Shown: piece by piece, positions 6,074 through 9,571 of the stretch
Layout of the letters: every line of letters starts with the position of its first letter
Position numbering within the stretch: the stretch's first letter is position 1
The notes under the pieces: generated by a model
Told to the model about the DNA's origin: nothing
What the model saw: only the letters and a program-made list of their open reading frames with translations
The model's database searches: none
Made by a program: the position numbers and the translations under genes
Assembly (NCBI GenBank): GCA_043746555.1
Contig: JAYTQU010000100.1
Span: 1 to 9,571 of the forward strand
Source of the DNA: CAZQYC01 sp043746555
GTDB taxonomy: Bacteria; Pseudomonadota; Gammaproteobacteria; Steroidobacterales; Steroidobacteraceae
Direction of reading: 5' to 3'
Length of the DNA: 9,571 nucleotides

Positions 6074-8020
6074 TTACTTCAATTGCTTTCGATCGGATGC
6101 TACACCGAACGCCAGCAGCGCATTGCCCGGACGACCGCCGAAAGCGCCATAGCCCGACGAAACGTACACCATTCCTGCGGCGATGGTTGGTCCCGGCCCA
6201 AGTATCGACGCGCCCTTAGCAGGAATGCCGTTAACCGTCGTGTAGTCGCCAGCGGTGCTGACTTCCCACAATACTGCGCCGTCTTTAGTTGAGTACGCGC
6301 GCAGCATTCCATCGTTGGCACCGGAAAACACCACGCCGGGAATGACTGTGACTGCGGACGCCTGCGCCGAATTGCAACCGCGCCCAGCGGCGCATTTTGG
6401 CGTCGCGGGCGGCACATACCATGCGCGTTCGCCGGTGAGAAGATCAACGGCGTGCAAACCGCCCGGTGTGGGGGAAGACATATCCGACACCGGAAAATAA
6501 GCGTGCGATGCGTCCACCGCGGAACCCCATTCCATACCGCCGATCGGTCCGCCTTGCCCCGCGCGATACTGCCACAACACTTCGCCGTGCTTATCGGGAT
6601 CGAGCGCCCAACCGATTCCGGATTTCTGCCCAACGATAATCGCTTCCTTGCCGTTGGATAACTTCGCGAGGATCGGCGGATTGCCGATGTCGTAGTCGGG
6701 GCCGCGTTTGTTCACGCACTTGTCATCACTATTTCTTCCGTTGCCAGCGCCGTCTTCAGACCAGCAATTGCCGATGTACACATCCTTTTCGTGGAGCTGT
6801 TTGATCCAGGCAATTTTTCCGTCCGCAATGTTGATCGCAATCACCGCGTCGCTTGCTGTCGTGACCGGACCGGTATAGCCATTCCCCGTTGAGACGTAGA
6901 CCAAGCCGCGCGCGACATCGACGGTTGGCGAAGACCAGATCGCCGCGCCGGAAGGTCCGAATTGCGCACTGCCGTTCGGTTTTGTGGCTCGTTGCTTGGG
7001 CTCTTGTTGAATCACATACGTGCGCCACACCACTTTGCCGGTGTTCACGTCGATCGAACTCACACTGCCGCGGAACGTGCAACACGCATACGTTGGATTT
7101 CCCATTTGCGACTCCTCGTACGACGAGGTCGGCACATAGAGTCGATCGCCTTGCAGAGTCGGCGAGCCGGTGATGCGCACGAGCACATGATCTTCGACTT
7201 TCACTTTCCACAACTCGCGTCCTGTTTGTGCATCGAGCGCGTATGCATTGCCGCCGGTATCGCCAAAGTACACGGCTGCGCGAGCGCCTAACTTCGCGGA
7301 ATGACCGACAGTGATCGCCGTGCGCACGCCGCCCTCGGCGCTGAAGTGCCAGTAACTGCAACCGGTCTTCGCGTCGAGCGAATACACCGTGCCGTTCTGA
7401 CTCCCAACAAATACGCGGCCGCCCGCAACCGTCGGTGTTGACCATGCGGAAGTCGCATCGGGAAATCCAAATGCCCATTGCAGCTTGAGACTCGGAACTT
7501 GCTCGGCAGTAAGGCCGGCATCTTGCGTCGATTGATATCGGTCGTTGCGAATGTTTGCGCCCCAACTGCTCCATGTCGCCGAGGCGGAAGACAATTTAAA
7601 TTCCGATTTCTGCGTACATCGTCCGCTCGCGGTGCCGGTCGGATCGCCGCCAAAGGGTTTGCCGGATAAATACTCGGCAATCCGATGGCGTTGCAAACCA
7701 CTCAATCGCGAACCCTGCACACGCATCCCGCCATTGGTCAATGCTTCGAGAATCGAAGCCGGCGAACGCTGGCGCAAAACATCGGGTGTCGGTGCGCGCA
7801 TTGCCGGCGTGCCATTGTGACAACCGGCGCACATCGACTTGAATAGCGCTTCGCCGTCGGCGTTCGGCGCGCTCGCTTGCGCTAGCGCAATAACCGGAAC
7901 GCACAATGCGATCAACATCGAGGTGCAATAATTCAACCTGGACTTCAACCTGGACTGCAGCCTGGTTCCGAGTGCGTCACTGCTTGATGCGTCTACAAAC
8001 AAATTTCTATCTGCGGTCAT
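6074..8020 (-). CDS. Quinohaemoprotein alcohol dehydrogenase, polyvinyl-alcohol dehydrogenase type
   Basis: The 648-aa protein has a cytochrome c domain followed by a PQQ beta-propeller, the architecture of polyvinyl-alcohol dehydrogenase. It should oxidise secondary alcohols in the periplasm and pass electrons from PQQ to haem c. A long basic N-region precedes the hydrophobic stretch at about 35-48 ending ALAQA, a Sec signal. Haem attachment is CAGCH (64-68), with Met99 in NGGMRVQG a likely distal ligand. From about 150 there are propeller repeats ending in motifs such as DAKTG, DAQTGRELW, DVNTGKVVW, DLLTGERAW and STKDGAVLW. A vicinal Cys313-Cys314 pair (YACCTFRG) is the hallmark disulfide next to PQQ. 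The ATG at 8020 was chosen with GGAG close upstream; the frame also has a GTG at 8041 and an ATG at 7918, but the latter would lose the basic N-region. It starts a probable operon with the phosphotriesterase-family gene. PVA as substrate is not shown. Confidence 0.92.
   Translation of the reverse strand: MTADRNLFVDASSSDALGTRLQSRLKSRLNYCTSMLIALCVPVIALAQASAPNADGEALFKSMCAGCHNGTPAMRAPTPDVLRQRSPASILEALTNGGMRVQGSRLSGLQRHRIAEYLSGKPFGGDPTGTASGRCTQKSEFKLSSASATWSSWGANIRNDRYQSTQDAGLTAEQVPSLKLQWAFGFPDATSAWSTPTVAGGRVFVGSQNGTVYSLDAKTGCSYWHFSAEGGVRTAITVGHSAKLGARAAVYFGDTGGNAYALDAQTGRELWKVKVEDHVLVRITGSPTLQGDRLYVPTSSYEESQMGNPTYACCTFRGSVSSIDVNTGKVVWRTYVIQQEPKQRATKPNGSAQFGPSGAAIWSSPTVDVARGLVYVSTGNGYTGPVTTASDAVIAINIADGKIAWIKQLHEKDVYIGNCWSEDGAGNGRNSDDKCVNKRGPDYDIGNPPILAKLSNGKEAIIVGQKSGIGWALDPDKHGEVLWQYRAGQGGPIGGMEWGSAVDASHAYFPVSDMSSPTPGGLHAVDLLTGERAWYVPPATPKCAAGRGCNSAQASAVTVIPGVVFSGANDGMLRAYSTKDGAVLWEVSTAGDYTTVNGIPAKGASILGPGPTIAAGMVYVSSGYGAFGGRPGNALLAFGVASDRKQLK
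7932..7967. repeat. 12-bp tandem repeat inside the dehydrogenase signal region
   Basis: TTCAACCTGGAC occurs at 7932-7943 and 7944-7955, followed by a diverged third unit TGCAGCCTGGTT. In the protein it gives the run SRLQ-SRLK-SRLN before the hydrophobic core of the signal peptide. The in-frame expansion lengthens the basic N-region and should not affect the mature enzyme. Confidence 0.7.
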
Positions 8021-8057
8021 TGGCTCCACACCATCTTGCACATCGTTAACTCGAGAA

Positions 8058-8100
8058 ACCGTCCAAAATCTTTCCGATCCAAACTTTTTCCGACCAAGTC
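8058..8100 (-). promoter_or_regulatory. Three imperfect direct repeats upstream of the dehydrogenase gene
   Basis: On the plus strand the units read ACCGTCCAAAATC (8058-8070), TTTCCGATCCAAACTT (8071-8086) and TTTCCGACCAAGTC (8087-8100), sharing the core CCGA(T)CCAA. They lie about 38-80 bp before the ATG at 8020. Such an array could bind a regulator as tandem half-sites, or could be another slippage product. Confidence 0.4.
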
Positions 8101-8163
8101 TTTTGCTTACGGTGCGGATTGATCCCGTCGGTTAGGTAATGATCGGCTTCGAATCTATTGTTA

Positions 8164-8181
8164 CTCGGCAACGCAGCCGAG
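8164..8181. promoter_or_regulatory. Short perfect hairpin CTCGGC-N6-GCCGAG
   Basis: A 6-bp perfect inverted repeat with a 6-base loop lies in the middle of the gap upstream of the dehydrogenase gene. It could be an operator or part of a leader. On either strand it lacks a T-run, so it is not a convincing terminator for the VOC gene. Confidence 0.25.
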
Positions 8182-8418
8182 ATATCCGCCAATCGTCAGC
8201 TCTTAACGCGATCAAGCGCCGTCCGTCGCCCCCGGCTCGCAGATTGACGTGTCGATTAAAGCGGTCTTCCGGAAAAGTTATTTGACTCAGAAGCAGCCGC
8301 GCATGCAAGACAATTTATGTCATCGCCGCCAATGTAAAGAATCGGAATACGTCGTCGAGCATTCGATCAATTGCATCGCATCAACAACGACTGCGGTTGC
8401 ATCTGGTGAATTGGATTA

Positions 8419-8904
8419 TTAGGGCGCTCGTGCAACGGGCCGTTGATATAGTTCAATCGTATAACCATCGGGGTCTTTCACGAAATTGGTACCGTCGACG
8501 ATTGGGCGTGCCGTGGTGTAACCCGCAGCGACCACGCGTTCCGCCAATTTGCGACCGCTCGGGACCACGATCGTGATGCTACCGAATTCCGTCGCACCGG
8601 CTTTGACGCCGCCTTTGCGAAGTACGATCAGCGTGTCTTCTCGAATGTTCCCCGTCATTCCGAGCAGATACTCGACGGGTTCGCCTTGTGCGGGAACCCG
8701 AGCGTCCACTTTCAGTCCGAGTACTTCGGTATAGAACTTCTTTGAGCGCTCGAGATCGCTGACGCGAATGCCAAGACCCGATACTCGAATGGGTTTGATG
8801 TCGTCCGACAGCGGATCGGCCGATTTGGCTGGTGACACGGCGGCAATGATTCCGGCGCCGAGCACGGCGACCCACATCAATTGATGTCTTTGGCGATTGT
8901 TCAA
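8419..8904 (-). CDS. Exported VOC (glyoxalase/dioxygenase-fold) protein
   Basis: The 161-aa protein has a basic start followed by a hydrophobic segment (about 11-24) and AKSA, a Sec signal probably cleaved after residue 29. The rest is a single VOC unit: GLGIRVSDLERSKKFYTEVLGLKV (first beta-alpha-beta), then FGSITIVVPSGRKLAERVVAAGY, and FVKDPDGYTIELYQRP at the C-terminus. VOC proteins include glyoxalases, dioxygenases, epimerases and resistance proteins; most are cytoplasmic, so an exported copy is unusual. Of the usual metal ligands only Glu151 (TIELYQ) is seen; the first-strand and central His positions carry other residues (SGLGIRV, FGSITI). Metal binding may be altered or absent. The chosen start is a TTG at 8904, 19 bp after the upstream stop and preceded by an AGGG; an ATG at 8877 is the alternative but would remove both arginines of the N-region. 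Function unknown. Confidence 0.85.
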   Translation of the reverse strand: MNNRQRHQLMWVAVLGAGIIAAVSPAKSADPLSDDIKPIRVSGLGIRVSDLERSKKFYTEVLGLKVDARVPAQGEPVEYLLGMTGNIREDTLIVLRKGGVKAGATEFGSITIVVPSGRKLAERVVAAGYTTARPIVDGTNFVKDPDGYTIELYQRPVARAP

Positions 8905-8923
8905 AGCGCTGAACCCTGTTCCG

Positions 8924-9571
8924 TTACTTGTTCCCGGCGTCGAGTGAGCCAGGAGATGGCGGCAGAATCACGGCGTTCGGTCCTGCTTGCACTTTCGCAC
9001 TTCGATCGGGAACGATGCCGTCGACTACCAGCGAAAAAAGTCCCGTGATGCGTTCGTTGTCGGGTGTCGCAATCGATTTATACGACTCCACCGAGGCGAC
9101 CACATTGGTTGCATTCGGCGTCGTCACATAAGCGGGAATCGCATCGACACGCAACGCATAGGAGATGTGCGTCTTCTCACCTTTGGGTCCTGTTGGACTG
9201 AAGTCGGCGTTGCGTTTCAGCGCGTAATAAACATCGGGCAGCCGCACCCAAGTCAACGCCTCGATGACCGGACCGCGCGCCTTCACCCAACCCTCGTAAA
9301 TCGGCAACCAAGGACGATACCCGCCGACGTAACCTTTGAGTGAACCGTCAGGCTGCATCGTCAAATCGACGCGTGAGCGCAGCAATTCCAAATCTCGATC
9401 GTATGCGGGATTGCGCAACACGATGTCGGCAGGCGCGGTGGAAATAACTCTTCCCTTCACCGTACGCGCGGAAAGAATACCTTCGTACTTGGCATTTGGT
9501 TTGATTCGGAACGTATAGTCTCGAGCAATGTTGCCATTGCCGTCCTTCACCATCTTGTCGCCGCTCAGATA
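8924..9571 (-). CDS. Hypothetical protein, C-terminal 215 residues (cut by window edge)
   Basis: The frame is open to the right edge; the ATG at 9553 is internal, because YLSGDK precedes it in frame, so the true start lies outside the window. I do not recognise a named family with certainty. The visible part alternates beta-strand-like segments with conserved-looking motifs: VDLTMQPDGSLKGYVGGYRPW, LPDVYYALKRNADFSP, ISYALRVDAIPAYV and a low-complexity end LPPSPGSLDAGNK. The sequence shows no CxxCH, no obvious catalytic triad and no membrane segment. It is followed after 19 bp (8905-8923) by the VOC gene, so the two are probably cotranscribed. I recall similar motifs at the C-termini of uncharacterised envelope proteins, but cannot confirm this here. 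An exported or surface role is only inferred from the neighbours. Confidence 0.75.
   Translation of the reverse strand, partial: YLSGDKMVKDGNGNIARDYTFRIKPNAKYEGILSARTVKGRVISTAPADIVLRNPAYDRDLELLRSRVDLTMQPDGSLKGYVGGYRPWLPIYEGWVKARGPVIEALTWVRLPDVYYALKRNADFSPTGPKGEKTHISYALRVDAIPAYVTTPNATNVVASVESYKSIATPDNERITGLFSLVVDGIVPDRSAKVQAGPNAVILPPSPGSLDAGNK

Larger units (their letters stand above)
8042..8418. other. 377-bp gap upstream of the dehydrogenase operon
   Basis: No convincing gene is seen on either strand. The gap contains the triple direct repeat at 8058-8100 and a CTCGGC hairpin at 8164-8181. Its size suggests that the dehydrogenase-hydrolase pair has its own promoter, separate from the VOC gene transcript, but I found no clear -35/-10 pair on the minus strand. 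Confidence 0.5.

Noticed and set aside
6756..7574. A 272-codon open frame within the dehydrogenase gene
   Set aside because: It is a shadow frame, rich in Arg, Cys and His with no recognisable motif, and it overlaps a strongly supported PQQ beta-propeller.
9361..9553. The ATG at 9553 as the true start of the right-edge gene
   Set aside because: The frame continues without a stop to the window edge, and the preceding residues YLSGDK read as protein, so the gene is treated as truncated.

Overview
The window looks like a chromosomal piece of a Gram-negative bacterium, most likely a gammaproteobacterium related to Xanthomonadales or Steroidobacterales. The reasons are the DUF349-type N-terminus at the left edge, intergenic heptamer repeats (TCGAATC-like and CACTCGC) of a kind common in those groups, and a quinohaemoprotein alcohol dehydrogenase of the polyvinyl-alcohol dehydrogenase type. 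The assignment is an inference; no rRNA, tRNA or other phylogenetic marker is present. I found no insertion sequence, phage gene, CRISPR array or RNA gene.

Layout. The left part (1-1745) is housekeeping or signalling, all on the minus strand: the start of a DUF349-like protein that runs off the left edge, then a membrane diguanylate cyclase with intact GGEEF and I-site motifs. From 1968 to the right edge almost everything is catabolic and predicted to be exported. On the plus strand are an epoxide-hydrolase-type alpha/beta hydrolase with a Sec signal peptide (1968-3068) and a type B carboxylesterase with a Sec signal peptide (3360-4763). They converge on a minus-strand block read from the right edge: a hypothetical protein truncated by the window end (8924-9571), an exported VOC-fold protein (8419-8904), a cytochrome c-PQQ dehydrogenase (6074-8020) and a Tat-exported phosphotriesterase-family metallohydrolase (4902-6038). 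A 14-bp perfect hairpin at 4789-4829 separates the convergent transcription units.

How the genes may work together. Five complete neighbouring genes encode envelope enzymes that would open epoxides, split esters, oxidise alcohols, hydrolyse lactones or phosphoesters, and act on a small molecule (VOC). This suggests a periplasmic pathway for a substrate carrying secondary hydroxyl, ester or lactone and possibly epoxide groups, such as a polyketide-like compound or synthetic polymer. The substrate cannot be read from the sequence. No recognisable oxidised-PVA hydrolase, transporter or regulator lies inside the window.

Intergenic regions carry several short repeats: a pair of AGTTWAACT palindromes before the DUF349-like gene, three imperfect direct repeats before the dehydrogenase, a hairpin after a candidate promoter before the esterase, two heptamer tracts, and several 12-13-bp tandem duplications at gene edges.
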